NCBI GenBank assembly: GCA_902363835.1
Contig: CABJBM010000001.1
Coordinates: 333,882-397,881 of the forward strand
Reading direction: 5' to 3'
Origin: Lachnospiraceae bacterium
Lineage (GTDB): Bacteria > Bacillota > Clostridia > Lachnospirales > Lachnospiraceae
DNA: 64,000 bases
The translations under genes were made by a program, and so were the position numbers. Positions within the stretch are counted from its first letter, which is position 1. Every line of letters starts with the position of its first letter. Under the pieces are notes generated by a model. It was not told where the DNA came from, did not search any database, and worked only from the letters and a program-made list of their open reading frames with translations. Below, piece after piece: positions 17,399 through 26,782 of the stretch.

Positions 17399-18127
17399 AT
17401 GTGTAAAATGATTATAAATGCAGATGACTTCGGCTATTGCCGGGCTGTCAATTATGGGATCATGGATGCTCATCTGCATGGAGTACTCACATCCGCAACA
17501 CTTTTAACCAATACCCCAGGCTTCCGGCACGCTGTCGCCCTGGCTAAAGAATGCCCCTCTCTGGGTGTGGGCCTGCATTTAAACATCGCCCTTGGGCAGC
17601 CACTTACCAAAGGCAGTACTCTGACCGGAAAAGACGGGTGTTTTATTAAGCCGGGAAATCTATCCTCCTCCCATAAATATCTGCCGGAAGATATCCAGAC
17701 AGAACTGGAGGCTCAATACCATATGTTTATGGAGGTAATGGGAAAAAAGCCGACCCATCTGGACTCACACTTGTTCACAACAGACAGCAATTCTGTTATG
17801 GCTGCTGCAGCCAGAGTTCTTGCTGAAAAATACCGGCTGCCCTTAAGAAACCACGACATATCAGGCTTTCCCCATGTGGATTTTATACAGTTCCGCACAT
17901 ATCAGGGGGAACCGGGACTGTCTTATGTATACGATCATATAGACAATATATCTTCCAGGCCATATGTGGAACTGATGAGTCATCCGGCCTATGTGGATTC
18001 TTATCTGCTCCAGTCCTCCTCATACAATCTGCAGCGCCTGGAGGAATTGGATTTTCTGGTTAGCAGCAAAACAAAAGATATGCTCCAAAAATATTCTGTG
18101 GAATTGATCAATTACAGTCAGTTATGA
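17399..18127 (+). CDS. ChbG/YdjC-family carbohydrate deacetylase
   Basis: A 242-residue YdjC-like TIM-barrel deacetylase. The metal site is visible as NADDFG (residues 7-12), a His in LDSHLFT and GLHLN. Family members remove acetyl groups from N-acetylated disaccharides such as chitobiose-6-phosphate before hydrolysis by GH4 enzymes. Pairing with a GH4 enzyme and a PTS therefore fits, but ChbG normally accompanies a lactose/cellobiose-type PTS rather than a glucose-type EIICB. The true substrate is open. It ends the operon; a strong terminator follows. Confidence 0.82.
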   Translation: MCKMIINADDFGYCRAVNYGIMDAHLHGVLTSATLLTNTPGFRHAVALAKECPSLGVGLHLNIALGQPLTKGSTLTGKDGCFIKPGNLSSSHKYLPEDIQTELEAQYHMFMEVMGKKPTHLDSHLFTTDSNSVMAAAARVLAEKYRLPLRNHDISGFPHVDFIQFRTYQGEPGLSYVYDHIDNISSRPYVELMSHPAYVDSYLLQSSSYNLQRLEELDFLVSSKTKDMLQKYSVELINYSQL

Positions 18128-18133
18128 CCATAT

Positions 18134-18180
18134 AAACACAGAGACATCGGGAATCCCCTTCCCAGATGTCTCTGTGTTTT
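18134..18180 (+). terminator. Terminator of the PTS/GH4/deacetylase operon
   Basis: A perfect 15-bp stem (AAACACAGAGACATC, 18134-18148; GATGTCTCTGTGTTT, 18165-18179) runs into a T-tract, 7 nt past the stop codon. Confidence 0.9.
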
Positions 18181-18671
18181 TCTGTATTATTGTGTCGTTT
18201 GCTCCATAGTACGTTACTGCCAATTTGCCTTTTCATTATATATACTTCATATTTATTTAACGATCATAAGTAATAACGCATATAACGACTTTAATCGCTT
18301 ATAAAAGCCTTATAACCTGGCTTGAGAGGTGCAGGTGTTAGAATAAATGATAAAGTTACTTTTATTTCGACAGAGATGAAAAATCATACGCAGAAATCGA
18401 CTGATTTTATGTGCAAAAATCGTCAGGAAATGAAAATAAATACAGGATCAGAACCCCCATATTTATACAAAAAATATGCAAATCAGAAATATTTATATTT
18501 ATTTCCTTGTCGATTATGATAAATTAAAAGATTATCGTTTAAAAAATACCTTTTCAAAACACTCACGTATTAAGAATTATCATAATATAATATCGTACAA
18601 AGTACAGGAGAAATCACTATAATTATCATCAATTTTAATGAATCCAATTCCTAAATAACGGAGGTTTTTAT
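18181..18671 (+). other. AT-rich leader region of the second DUF4489 gene
   Basis: No gene is supported. CATAATATA (18581-18589) fits the CATANNNTA mother-cell sigma -10 pattern, 83 bp before the ATG, without a convincing -35. A short motif around 18290-18310 (TCGCTTATAAAA) recurs at about 19355-19368 downstream of the gene. Confidence 0.4.
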
Positions 18672-19169
18672 ATGAGTGAAAAATGTGAATGCGATTACTG
18701 CTGTGATGAATGCTGCTGCGAGAAGAAACAAGGAAGACCGACCAGAACTGTGTTAAAATGCGGCTGCCCCGGATTTGTTGCATTTCCTAATTTAACGGCA
18801 ATTGGCACAACAGCAACACTTGCCTCATTGTCAATTGATACTTCTGAATTCGAACATCCCTGCATTCAGCTTTCATTTACCGCAAATATAGGCACAGATT
18901 TAATAGACGGCTTTACTTTTCAAATCTTTAGACAGTGTTCAGATCAATCTGCACCCATTCCGGTCAGCGGGATTTATGAATATACCAGAATTACTGCTAC
19001 AACAGAAGCTGCTTCTATTAATTTTACTGTGTGTGATAATGACCTTTGTATCAATGGCTGCTGCACTTATTTTGTCTTAATTACTGTTACTGTTGCCACT
19101 GCTTCCACAACATATATCAGTAATGCAACACTTAGCGCCATTATTAACGACGATGGCTGCGACTGCTGA
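18672..19169 (+). CDS. DUF4489 domain protein with Cys-rich N-terminus (second copy)
   Basis: A 165-residue paralogue of the protein at 12807. The first 18 residues hold nine Cys or acidic runs (CECDYCCDECCC). The DUF4489 core follows: RTVLKCG, TLASLSIDTS, CIQLSFTANI, FQIFRQC and a Cys cluster (CDNDLCINGCC). It ends DGCDC. No secretion signal. RBS GGAGG. A SigK-like -10 lies upstream, so expression in the mother cell is possible but inferred. It is its own transcription unit with a terminator at 19224. Function unknown. Confidence 0.8.
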   Translation: MSEKCECDYCCDECCCEKKQGRPTRTVLKCGCPGFVAFPNLTAIGTTATLASLSIDTSEFEHPCIQLSFTANIGTDLIDGFTFQIFRQCSDQSAPIPVSGIYEYTRITATTEAASINFTVCDNDLCINGCCTYFVLITVTVATASTTYISNATLSAIINDDGCDC

Positions 19170-19223
19170 TCCAGCATAGTACGCCCCGGCAAAAGGACAG
19201 TGAAATATTTCATTTTCAGGTTA

Positions 19224-19256
19224 AGTACCTGCTGATTTTGAGCAGGTGCTTTTCTT
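19224..19256 (+). terminator. Terminator of the second DUF4489 gene
   Basis: Stem AGTACCTGCT / AGCAGGTGCT (one G-T pair) with a 7-nt loop, followed by TTTCTTTT. Confidence 0.65.
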
Positions 19257-19666
19257 TTATGCAGCACAACGGTTGTTGTAATAAGGTGCCCATACTGTAC
19301 ATAATTTCATAATTATTCACTTATAATCGGCTATAGTTGCATAAATCAGCTGTAGTCGCTTATAAAAAGCTAATACCATTCATTCACAGTTTTTTCACAA
19401 GACGTACAAAAATTATTTACAACTTCTACAAACTTTTTTCACATCTGTCATCTATAATTAAGACAGTAACAAGAAGAACTCCAATACTTGTTAAATTAAA
19501 AACTTTTTTTCATAACTGGCCGGTGAAAGTCACATTTCACCGGCTCCTCCCTTTTTATGGGTTAATTATTTCCTGGAATTTTAGGAATGACCGTTGCAAA
19601 GAAAGTCTTTCTATTATAGAATAGGGAAGGTGCCCGTGGCATATGCAAACTTGGAGGATACTATAC
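19257..19666 (+). other. Leader region of the phosphofructokinase gene with internal hairpin
   Basis: No gene is supported; a 95-codon frame here has no RBS and odd composition. TATAAT (19453-19458) is a possible -10. A perfect 10-bp hairpin (GCCGGTGAAA/TTTCACCGGC, 19519-19544) is followed by CTCCTCCCTTTTTA, a terminator-like arrangement within the presumed leader. Confidence 0.4.
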
Positions 19667-20884
19667 ATGAAGAAAAATGCAATCGTAGGACAATCCGGCG
19701 GACCAACCGCTGTGATCAATGCAAGCCTTTACGGCGTCATTAAAGAAGGAACGGCTCATGAAGAAATCGGCCGGGTTTACGGAATGATCAACGGCATAGA
19801 AGGCTTCATGTCCGATAATTATATGGATTTAACAGGTGATTTGACGGAAGAAGAACTGGAACTTCTGAAATTAACGCCTGCTGCTTATTTAGGCTCCTGC
19901 CGCTATAAACTTCCTGATGATTTATCTTCTCCCTTTTATCCGGCTCTGTTTGAAAAATTCAGGGCAATGGAAATCGGATATTTCTTTTACATCGGCGGTA
20001 ATGATTCCATGGATACGGTAAGCAAGCTTTCCCGCTACGCCACCCATCATAACAGTGCCATCCGTTTCATTGGAATTCCCAAAACCATTGATAATGACTT
20101 AATATTAACGGATCATACTCCCGGATACGGCAGCGCCGCCAAATACGTAGCTGATACCGTAAGGGAAATCGTTCTGGACGCTTCTGTCTATCAGCAAAAA
20201 TCCGTTACCATCGTAGAACTGATGGGGCGTCACGCAGGCTGGCTCACCGCTGCCAGTGCCCTGGCCAGAAAATTTGAAGGGGACAATCCTGTACTCATCT
20301 ATCTTCCTGAAACGGATTTTAATTTTGAGCGGTTCTCATCAGATGTGAAGGCTGCCCTCAGTAAAAACAGCTCTGTTATCATCTGCATCTCAGAAGGACT
20401 CTCTGATGCACAGGGCAAATTCATTTGCGAATATGCAGATGAAGTCCGTTTAGACACCTTTGGCCATAAAATGCTGACAGGAAGCGGCAAAATGCTGGAG
20501 AATTTTGTACGGGACCGCTTTGGCGTAAAGGTCCGTTCCATTGAGCTGAATGTAAACCAGCGCTGCAGCGGCATGCTGGCTTCTGCAACCGACATTGAAG
20601 AATCTGTACAGGCAGGTTCAGAAGGAATAAAAGCCGCGTTAAAAGGCATTACCGGAAAGATGGTTGCCTTTCACCGCACAGGAAATTCCCCTTATTCCAT
20701 GGAATGCACCACGGTTGATGTCAACCAGGTGTGCAACCAGGAAAAGCTGTTCCCTTCCCAATGGATTTGCAGCAATGGTACCGATGTTACCCAGGATTTT
20801 CTGGAATATGTCCTGCCTTTGATCCAGGGAGAACCTCAAAGAAAAATAGAAAGCGGCAGACCTGTATATCTGTACCGGAAATGA
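19667..20884 (+). CDS. 6-phosphofructokinase, pyrophosphate-dependent type
   Basis: A 405-residue PfkA-superfamily enzyme converting fructose 6-phosphate to fructose 1,6-bisphosphate. Two hallmarks point to PPi rather than ATP as donor: GGNDS in place of GGDGS (Asp where ATP enzymes have Gly) and PKTIDND in place of GTIDND. The start GQSGGPTAVIN and the sugar-binding MGRHAGW are also present. The ATG at 19667 is chosen because GGAGG lies 9 nt before it; an in-frame ATG 24 nt upstream lacks an RBS. It stands alone between terminators. PPi-Pfk enzymes are common in Lachnospiraceae, where the reaction is reversible and saves ATP. Confidence 0.88.
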   Translation: MKKNAIVGQSGGPTAVINASLYGVIKEGTAHEEIGRVYGMINGIEGFMSDNYMDLTGDLTEEELELLKLTPAAYLGSCRYKLPDDLSSPFYPALFEKFRAMEIGYFFYIGGNDSMDTVSKLSRYATHHNSAIRFIGIPKTIDNDLILTDHTPGYGSAAKYVADTVREIVLDASVYQQKSVTIVELMGRHAGWLTAASALARKFEGDNPVLIYLPETDFNFERFSSDVKAALSKNSSVIICISEGLSDAQGKFICEYADEVRLDTFGHKMLTGSGKMLENFVRDRFGVKVRSIELNVNQRCSGMLASATDIEESVQAGSEGIKAALKGITGKMVAFHRTGNSPYSMECTTVDVNQVCNQEKLFPSQWICSNGTDVTQDFLEYVLPLIQGEPQRKIESGRPVYLYRK

Positions 20885-20904
20885 TTATTTCCTGCTCAAC
20901 TTGC

Positions 20905-20950
20905 AAAGGTGCAAAGCCAGTGTTTTATCTGGCCGTGCACCTTTTATTTT
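20905..20950 (+). terminator. Terminator of the phosphofructokinase gene
   Basis: A 9-bp stem AAAGGTGCA (20905-20913) / TGCACCTTT (20936-20944), followed by TATTTTATT. Confidence 0.7.
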
Positions 20951-21090
20951 ATTGTGTCTGAATTTCTGATCATTTATGTTCCAATGTTTACTAAATTCAT
21001 TTTTTTTGTGCATTTTTTGACAGCATGCCTCATATATTCATAATAAAGCCTATTTCTATTTTCATAAGCACTTATGGGGGAAAGTGAACA

Positions 21091-22734
21091 ATGAACGAAG
21101 ATCCTTTTTTAGATCGCATCCCTTGCGGCATACTAAAGCTTAAAACCGATGAGAGCTTTACCATCCTTTATTTTAATCAGGCCATAAAGGAGTTATTCCA
21201 AACACCTGCTTCTCTTAAGGACATGGTATGCGAATCAGAATATCCGGAGCTGCTGACAGAGATACGCAGCCATTTAACAGGCCAGGCAGCCAGCTTTGAG
21301 TTGGAATTCAAAGCAAAAATACAACAAAACTGCGTCTGGTGTTCCTTACAACTGAATTACATCCCTGAGGAAGAACTATTGTACTGTGCGATCTCGGATA
21401 TCACATCCATGAAAAAACTCCAGGAACAATTACGGATCCGTGAAGAACAATACCGATTGGCCAGCCAGCATTCTGGCTGCCTTGTAAGCATCTATGATAT
21501 TCCTTCCAGAACTCTTTCCCCCTCACCTGAATTTTCCAGAACCTTCCCCTTTCCCTACACCATGCCTCTCTCCCCGGAATTTCTTATTGAAAACGGCATC
21601 GTACACAGAGAAAGCGTCATCGACTTTCTGGCTTTTTATGAAAATATGGAAAAGGGAATACCCGAAGGAAAATGCATCACACGCTTAAAAACAGGTTCAG
21701 GAGAATATCACTGGTTCTCCACTCATTATTCACTGGTGTGTACTGAGGACCAAAGGCCCTTAAGAGGAATCATATCCTACCAGAATATTACGGACCATTA
21801 CGAAAAAGAACTGGCTTATCAAAAATGGATGGAATACATGCGTGAACAGAAAAAGGACTGTATCGGCTATTACGAATATAATTTAAAATTCGACTTATTT
21901 GAAGAGATTATTGGAGAGATGACCCAGACCATGCCGGAATATGTTACTAATTCTTTTTCCAGCATCATGAGCTACATTGCGGAGCATCACATTTTTAAAG
22001 AAGACCGGGAAATGTATCTAAAATTCTTCAATAAAAATCAATTGCTCTACCACTACTATCGGGGAAACCGGTCCTTACGGCTGGAACACCGGCGTTTACG
22101 GCCTGACGGCAGCGTTTACTGGGGGCTTGGCCTGGTACAGATCGTTTCTGATCCCTATACCGATACCATTAAGGCATTTATCCTCATTAAGGACATTGAT
22201 GCATCCAAACGGGAGGCTCTGACTCTTCAGGAGCTTTCTAAACAGGATTCCCTGACCGGGCTGCTGAACAGGGCAACTGCCATACACGCAATACGCAATA
22301 CATTAAAAAACAACCAGGGCCATCACATCCTGATTATGCTGGATATCGACCAGTTCAAACAGCTCAATGATAATTACGGTCATCAGTTTGGAGATAAGGC
22401 CCTTCACCGTGCCGCTTCAAGGCTGAAATCCGCTTTAAGGCGGGATGACATCTTTGGACGGCTGGGCGGCGACGAATTTATCATATTATTAAAAGACGTG
22501 GCCTATAATATGGATTTATATGCGCGTCTGGAAAATTTATGCAGCCTCATAGGCAGCGCTCTGGAACCGGAAGCACATATTTCCGGCAGCCTGGGAACAG
22601 CGGCCTACCCGGAAGATGGAACTGTGTTTGAGGAATTGTATGAAAAAGCCGACATTGCTCTTTATCATGCAAAGAAACACGGCCGCAACCAATATGTTGT
22701 CTATGAACCTGGTATGAGCATGACAAAATTATGA
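21091..22734 (+). CDS. PAS-GGDEF diguanylate cyclase
   Basis: A 547-residue cytosolic protein with no membrane helix. The N-terminal half shows PAS-like regions (about residues 10-115 and 120-235) and a third around 260-370. The GGDEF domain spans about 380-540, starting DSLTGLLNR and containing intact GRLGGDEF. An RxxD inhibitory-site motif (RRDD) lies exactly five residues before GGDEF, so product inhibition by c-di-GMP is expected. It makes c-di-GMP from two GTP. No EAL domain or c-di-GMP target is nearby. The PAS ligand is unknown. It is monocistronic. Confidence 0.88.
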   Translation: MNEDPFLDRIPCGILKLKTDESFTILYFNQAIKELFQTPASLKDMVCESEYPELLTEIRSHLTGQAASFELEFKAKIQQNCVWCSLQLNYIPEEELLYCAISDITSMKKLQEQLRIREEQYRLASQHSGCLVSIYDIPSRTLSPSPEFSRTFPFPYTMPLSPEFLIENGIVHRESVIDFLAFYENMEKGIPEGKCITRLKTGSGEYHWFSTHYSLVCTEDQRPLRGIISYQNITDHYEKELAYQKWMEYMREQKKDCIGYYEYNLKFDLFEEIIGEMTQTMPEYVTNSFSSIMSYIAEHHIFKEDREMYLKFFNKNQLLYHYYRGNRSLRLEHRRLRPDGSVYWGLGLVQIVSDPYTDTIKAFILIKDIDASKREALTLQELSKQDSLTGLLNRATAIHAIRNTLKNNQGHHILIMLDIDQFKQLNDNYGHQFGDKALHRAASRLKSALRRDDIFGRLGGDEFIILLKDVAYNMDLYARLENLCSLIGSALEPEAHISGSLGTAAYPEDGTVFEELYEKADIALYHAKKHGRNQYVVYEPGMSMTKL

Positions 22735-22791
22735 GAATCAAGACCACCTGTAAAACGATGATTCCGCTAAGGCTGTAAGCCTTTGTTACCG

Positions 22792-22816
22792 GCCAGCGCC
22801 TCAAGGCGCTGGCTTT
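22792..22816. terminator. Hairpin between convergent diguanylate cyclase and GH3 genes
   Basis: Perfect 9-bp stem GCCAGCGCC-TCAA-GGCGCTGGC followed by TTTCCC on the + strand. It lies between two convergent genes. Confidence 0.55.
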
Positions 22817-22832
22817 CCCATACCTAATAAAT

Positions 22833-24977
22833 TTAATAAAAGAACTCAAACTCTGCGTACTCTTCCACCGAAGCATCCCTGGCAATATAGACCCGGAACT
22901 TCCCTTGCTCAGCTGCAAATCCCGTCTCCAATGTATGGAATTTAAGCATTTCTTCACCAATCATAAACCTGACTTCCCGCTCTTCTCCTTCTTTTAATGT
23001 AACACGCTCAAATCCTTTCAGCATTCGGATCGGGCGAACCAGACTTCCTGCCATATCTCTTAAATACAACTGAACAGTCTCCGTCCCCTGCCTTTCTCCA
23101 ACATTTTTTATCACACAGCTTGCCATTATAGTCTCATTTTTTTTCATCAAATGTTTAGATAAGATAACATCACCATACTTAAATTGGGTGTAAGTCAGTC
23201 CATACCCAAATGGATACAGGGGTACACTTTGGCCATCCATATACCTTAGAGAAAACCGGTCAGAATGATATACATCCTTTGCGGGACGTCCGGAACTGTA
23301 ACGGTCATAGTAGATCGGGCACTGGCCAACTGCGTATGGAAATGACATGGTAAGCCTCCCGCCAGGGGAGTGATCTCCCAATAAAACATCACATACCGCA
23401 CGGTTTCCTTCGGTACCTGGAAACCATGCTTCCAGCACTGCACTGGCTTTTTTTGCAATATTGGGAATTGCCAGAGGCCTTCCGTTATACAAAACCACAA
23501 TCACTGATTTGCCTAACGAAAAGATCCGTTCCGCAAACAGTTCCTGATATCCCGGCAGTGCAATATCCATCCGGCTGTTTGACTCACCGCTCATCAAGGG
23601 ATCTTCACCCAGGGCCAGTATAATGACATCGCTGCTTTCAGCAAGTTTCACTGCTTCCTCTATCCGGGTTTCTTCGTATTTCATAATTCCGGGAGCTGAT
23701 ACACATTTAATGTCTGTTTTTTCCAGAAATGCTTCTTTCAAAGTAATGCAGTCTTTTTCTTCTCCGCATACGGACCAGGAATCCAGCATCTGGCGCGAAT
23801 CTGCAAACGGCCCCAGTAAAGCTATCTTTTCAGCGTTTTTTTCCAGCGGAAGAACTCCATCATTCTTTAATAATACCATTGATTCACGGGCAATCTCTCT
23901 GGCAGCCTGTCTATGTGAATCACACAGAACATACTGCTTCTCCAGACCTTCATCTGCATCCTTATATGGATTATCGAAAAGTCCCAGTTCTTCTTTCATT
24001 ACCAGCACACGATACACTGCTTCATCAATCTGTGCCTCTGTTAATTTTCCATTTTCAATCAGCCGCTGCACATGATTATAATAAGTATTTGACACCATTT
24101 CAATGTCAACTCCTGCGTCAATTGCTTTTTTCGCTGCTTCTGCTTCATCTGCCGCAAATCCGTGATGAATCAATTCGACAATGGCTGTACAATCTGAAAT
24201 TACCGTCCCCGCAAATCCCCACTCTTTTCTCAGCACATCCTGAAACAACCATTGGTTTCCAGTAGACGGAATTCCGTTTAGCGCATTAAAAGAGGTCATC
24301 ACCATTTTAGCACCTGCATCCACTGCCGCCTTATAGGCGGGAAAATGATATTCCCGCAGTGAATATTCACTTGCTTCTGTCGTATGATAATCGCGGCCGC
24401 CTTCTGCAATTCCATATGCAGCGAAATGTTTCAGGCAGGATGCTATTTTATACCTTGATGATACATCATTTCCCTGATACCCCTCTACATAAGCTTTCGC
24501 ATACAAAGCATTTAAATAAACATCTTCTCCGCTTGTTTCGACTACTCTTCCCCATCTGGCATCTCTCGCCAGATCACACATAGGAGAAAATGTCAAATGA
24601 AGTCCTGAAACTGCAGCCTCTTTCGCTGCAATTTCAGCGGATACTTTTACCAGGCCAGGCTGCCAGGTGCACGACATAGCCAGAGGAGATGGGAATATGG
24701 TCTTATATCCATGAATAATATCATGCATAAATAAAAGGGGGATTTTATGTGCAGATGTTTCCAGATGCTTTTTTTGGATGGCCTTCACACGTCCTGCCCC
24801 TGATATTCCTAAAACAGAACCTACATTATCCACCATATGCTGAGCCAATTCAAACTGATAATCAATCCCCATAAAGACATTTTCATCTTCTCCATACCCG
24901 CTTCCACATAATTGAGTGATTTCTGCCATTTTATCCTTTATTGACATTTGTTCCACTATATTCCGCAAATCTCTCAT
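22833..24977 (-). CDS. GH3 beta-glucosidase-type glycoside hydrolase
   Basis: A GH3 enzyme of 714 residues (721 from an ATG at 24998 that has no RBS; the later ATG has AAGGCGGG before it). Domains in order: N-terminal TIM barrel (about 1-320) with KHFAAYG and the nucleophile Asp in VISDCTAI, the alpha/beta sandwich (about 370-580), and a fibronectin-III-like C-terminal domain (about 620-710). There is no signal peptide, so it acts in the cytosol on imported oligosaccharides. It is the last gene of the ABC-sugar operon running from 31711. Confidence 0.85.
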   Translation of the reverse strand: MRDLRNIVEQMSIKDKMAEITQLCGSGYGEDENVFMGIDYQFELAQHMVDNVGSVLGISGAGRVKAIQKKHLETSAHKIPLLFMHDIIHGYKTIFPSPLAMSCTWQPGLVKVSAEIAAKEAAVSGLHLTFSPMCDLARDARWGRVVETSGEDVYLNALYAKAYVEGYQGNDVSSRYKIASCLKHFAAYGIAEGGRDYHTTEASEYSLREYHFPAYKAAVDAGAKMVMTSFNALNGIPSTGNQWLFQDVLRKEWGFAGTVISDCTAIVELIHHGFAADEAEAAKKAIDAGVDIEMVSNTYYNHVQRLIENGKLTEAQIDEAVYRVLVMKEELGLFDNPYKDADEGLEKQYVLCDSHRQAAREIARESMVLLKNDGVLPLEKNAEKIALLGPFADSRQMLDSWSVCGEEKDCITLKEAFLEKTDIKCVSAPGIMKYEETRIEEAVKLAESSDVIILALGEDPLMSGESNSRMDIALPGYQELFAERIFSLGKSVIVVLYNGRPLAIPNIAKKASAVLEAWFPGTEGNRAVCDVLLGDHSPGGRLTMSFPYAVGQCPIYYDRYSSGRPAKDVYHSDRFSLRYMDGQSVPLYPFGYGLTYTQFKYGDVILSKHLMKKNETIMASCVIKNVGERQGTETVQLYLRDMAGSLVRPIRMLKGFERVTLKEGEEREVRFMIGEEMLKFHTLETGFAAEQGKFRVYIARDASVEEYAEFEFFY

Positions 24978-25019
24978 TCTGCCCCGCCTTTCTTTCATTG
25001 CTCATATCCAAACATTCCG

Positions 25020-25844
25020 TTATTCCTTTACGGCACCCATGGTCAGACCCTTAATCATATATTTTTGGAATACCAGATATACCAGCAGTACTGGTGTCAT
25101 AATGATTGTTGATGCTGCCGATGTCAGCGGTATATCTCTGGTAAATTTACCTTTAAAGAAACTTAATCCAAGGGGCAGTGTCCTGATTCTGTCTTCTCCC
25201 AACATGATATTAGACAACATAAAGTCATTCCAGGTCCACATAAATATGAGTATAATAATGGAAACCAATGCCGGCATAATAACCGGCACTATGATTTTGC
25301 ACAAAACGGTCAATTCCGGCGCGCCATCTATCCTGGCCGACTCCACCAGTGATCCGGGAATATCTTTAATAAACCCTTTTAGCAGGAATACCGAAAACGG
25401 AATATTAAGTGCAATATGAGTCAGGTAAACAGGAGCTCTTGTGCCCAAAAGTCCCATAAACTTCATGTTATAAAACAGTGGGATAATCACGATTTCAAAC
25501 GGAATAATCAACCCAATCAGAATCAGGGAATTCACCAGTCCTTTTCCCATGAATTCATAATAAACCATCGCATACGCTATGAGCGTTGCGCATACTAAAA
25601 CCCCTGCTACAGAAATTACAGAGATAATAATGCTGTTTGAAAAGTAAGTGGAGAAATGCCCGGTTTCCCAAGCCTTAACATAATTTTCAAAATGCAGGTT
25701 TGTGGGTATATTGAGTACACCTTCCCTAATAATATCTACCTTTGTTCTCAGAGACAGTACCAGCAGGAAGAGCATTGGAAAAATGGTAAACAAGCAGGAA
25801 ATAATTAAAAATACATAAGCGCCTATAAGCCTTGGCTTTTTCAT
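25020..25844 (-). CDS. Carbohydrate ABC transporter permease, MalG-like
   Basis: A 274-residue inner-membrane permease with six hydrophobic segments and the family EAA loop seen as ESARIDGAPELTVLCKIIVP (about residues 187-206). It works with the permease encoded 3 nt upstream and the binding protein at 26783. No ATPase gene is in this operon, so a shared MsmK-type ATPase encoded elsewhere must energise it, as is usual in Firmicutes CUT1 systems. Confidence 0.9.
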   Translation of the reverse strand: MKKPRLIGAYVFLIISCLFTIFPMLFLLVLSLRTKVDIIREGVLNIPTNLHFENYVKAWETGHFSTYFSNSIIISVISVAGVLVCATLIAYAMVYYEFMGKGLVNSLILIGLIIPFEIVIIPLFYNMKFMGLLGTRAPVYLTHIALNIPFSVFLLKGFIKDIPGSLVESARIDGAPELTVLCKIIVPVIMPALVSIIILIFMWTWNDFMLSNIMLGEDRIRTLPLGLSFFKGKFTRDIPLTSAASTIIMTPVLLVYLVFQKYMIKGLTMGAVKE

Positions 25845-25847
25845 GAT

Positions 25848-26750
25848 CTACTCCTCCCTTCTGAGACGTAAAAATACTCTTGATACAATAAATACGATAA
25901 TCGTAAGCAAAACTGCAATCCCACATCCAACCCCTATTTTATTTGATGTAAATGCAGATTGATACAAATAGTAGGAGATCACATAGGTATAATAACCTGG
26001 GCCTCCTCTGGTCATCTGATACACCAGATCAAATACCTTAAAAGCCCCGATCAAGGAAAGCAAAAGCAAGGTCGTTGTCGTCTTACTGATGGAAGGAATG
26101 GTGATCCAAAAAAAAGTCTGCAGAAAATTTGCTCCGTCAACTGTTGCCGCTTCATACATAGTCTGATCTACCGATCTGATAGCGGTACAGTATATCACCG
26201 TATTAAATCCATAAGCAGTCCATACACTCATAACGAAAAGAGCATATATGGCCGTATTCTTGTCTCCAAGCCATGGACGTATGAGGCTGTCAAGCCCCAC
26301 TGCATCCAGAACTGCATTTAATATTCCGCTTGCAGGATCATAAATAGCCAACCACATAATGGACATAACCATACTTGATAATATCTGAGGCAGAAATAAA
26401 AGCAGCTGAAATAAATTTTTAAACTTAACATTACTATTGATAATCACCGCTGCCTGAATCAGCCCGATCGCTATAGGAACAGTAATGGATACAACTGCCC
26501 AAAGCAGGTTGTTTTTTATTGCCATCCGAAATTCCAGCCCTGTAATTACTGTTTTATAATTGTCTGCCCCCACAAAGTTGATTTTATCAAATGCAGTAAC
26601 ACCATTCCAGTCTGTAAAGCTCAATCCCAACGTTTGAAATATAGGTATTACAGCAATCAGAAAAAACAAAATCATTCCTGGCAGAACAAACAAATAAGGG
26701 GTTGCTCCGAATCTGTTAACACTCCTATTATGTATTTTCGTTCTCAACAT
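25848..26750 (-). CDS. Carbohydrate ABC transporter permease, MalF-like
   Basis: A 300-residue CUT1-family permease with about six membrane helices and an EAA loop (YEAATVDGANFLQTFFWITIP, mid-C-terminal). It partners the MalG-like protein downstream (3-nt gap). RBS AGGTGA. The two permeases form the channel for the sugar captured by the lipoprotein at 26783. The substrate is probably an oligosaccharide cleaved by the GH4 and GH3 enzymes of the same operon. Confidence 0.9.
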   Translation of the reverse strand: MLRTKIHNRSVNRFGATPYLFVLPGMILFFLIAVIPIFQTLGLSFTDWNGVTAFDKINFVGADNYKTVITGLEFRMAIKNNLLWAVVSITVPIAIGLIQAAVIINSNVKFKNLFQLLLFLPQILSSMVMSIMWLAIYDPASGILNAVLDAVGLDSLIRPWLGDKNTAIYALFVMSVWTAYGFNTVIYCTAIRSVDQTMYEAATVDGANFLQTFFWITIPSISKTTTTLLLLSLIGAFKVFDLVYQMTRGGPGYYTYVISYYLYQSAFTSNKIGVGCGIAVLLTIIVFIVSRVFLRLRREE

Positions 26751-26782
26751 TTTATCACCTAACTTCCCAGACTCAGAGATTT

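Noticed and set aside
18322..18519. A 65-codon plus-strand frame in the AT-rich gap
   Set aside because: No RBS, biased to Lys/Asn/Tyr by AT content, no conserved motif.
19337..19624. A 95-codon plus-strand frame upstream of the phosphofructokinase gene
   Set aside because: Crosses the presumed promoter and leader hairpin and has no RBS.
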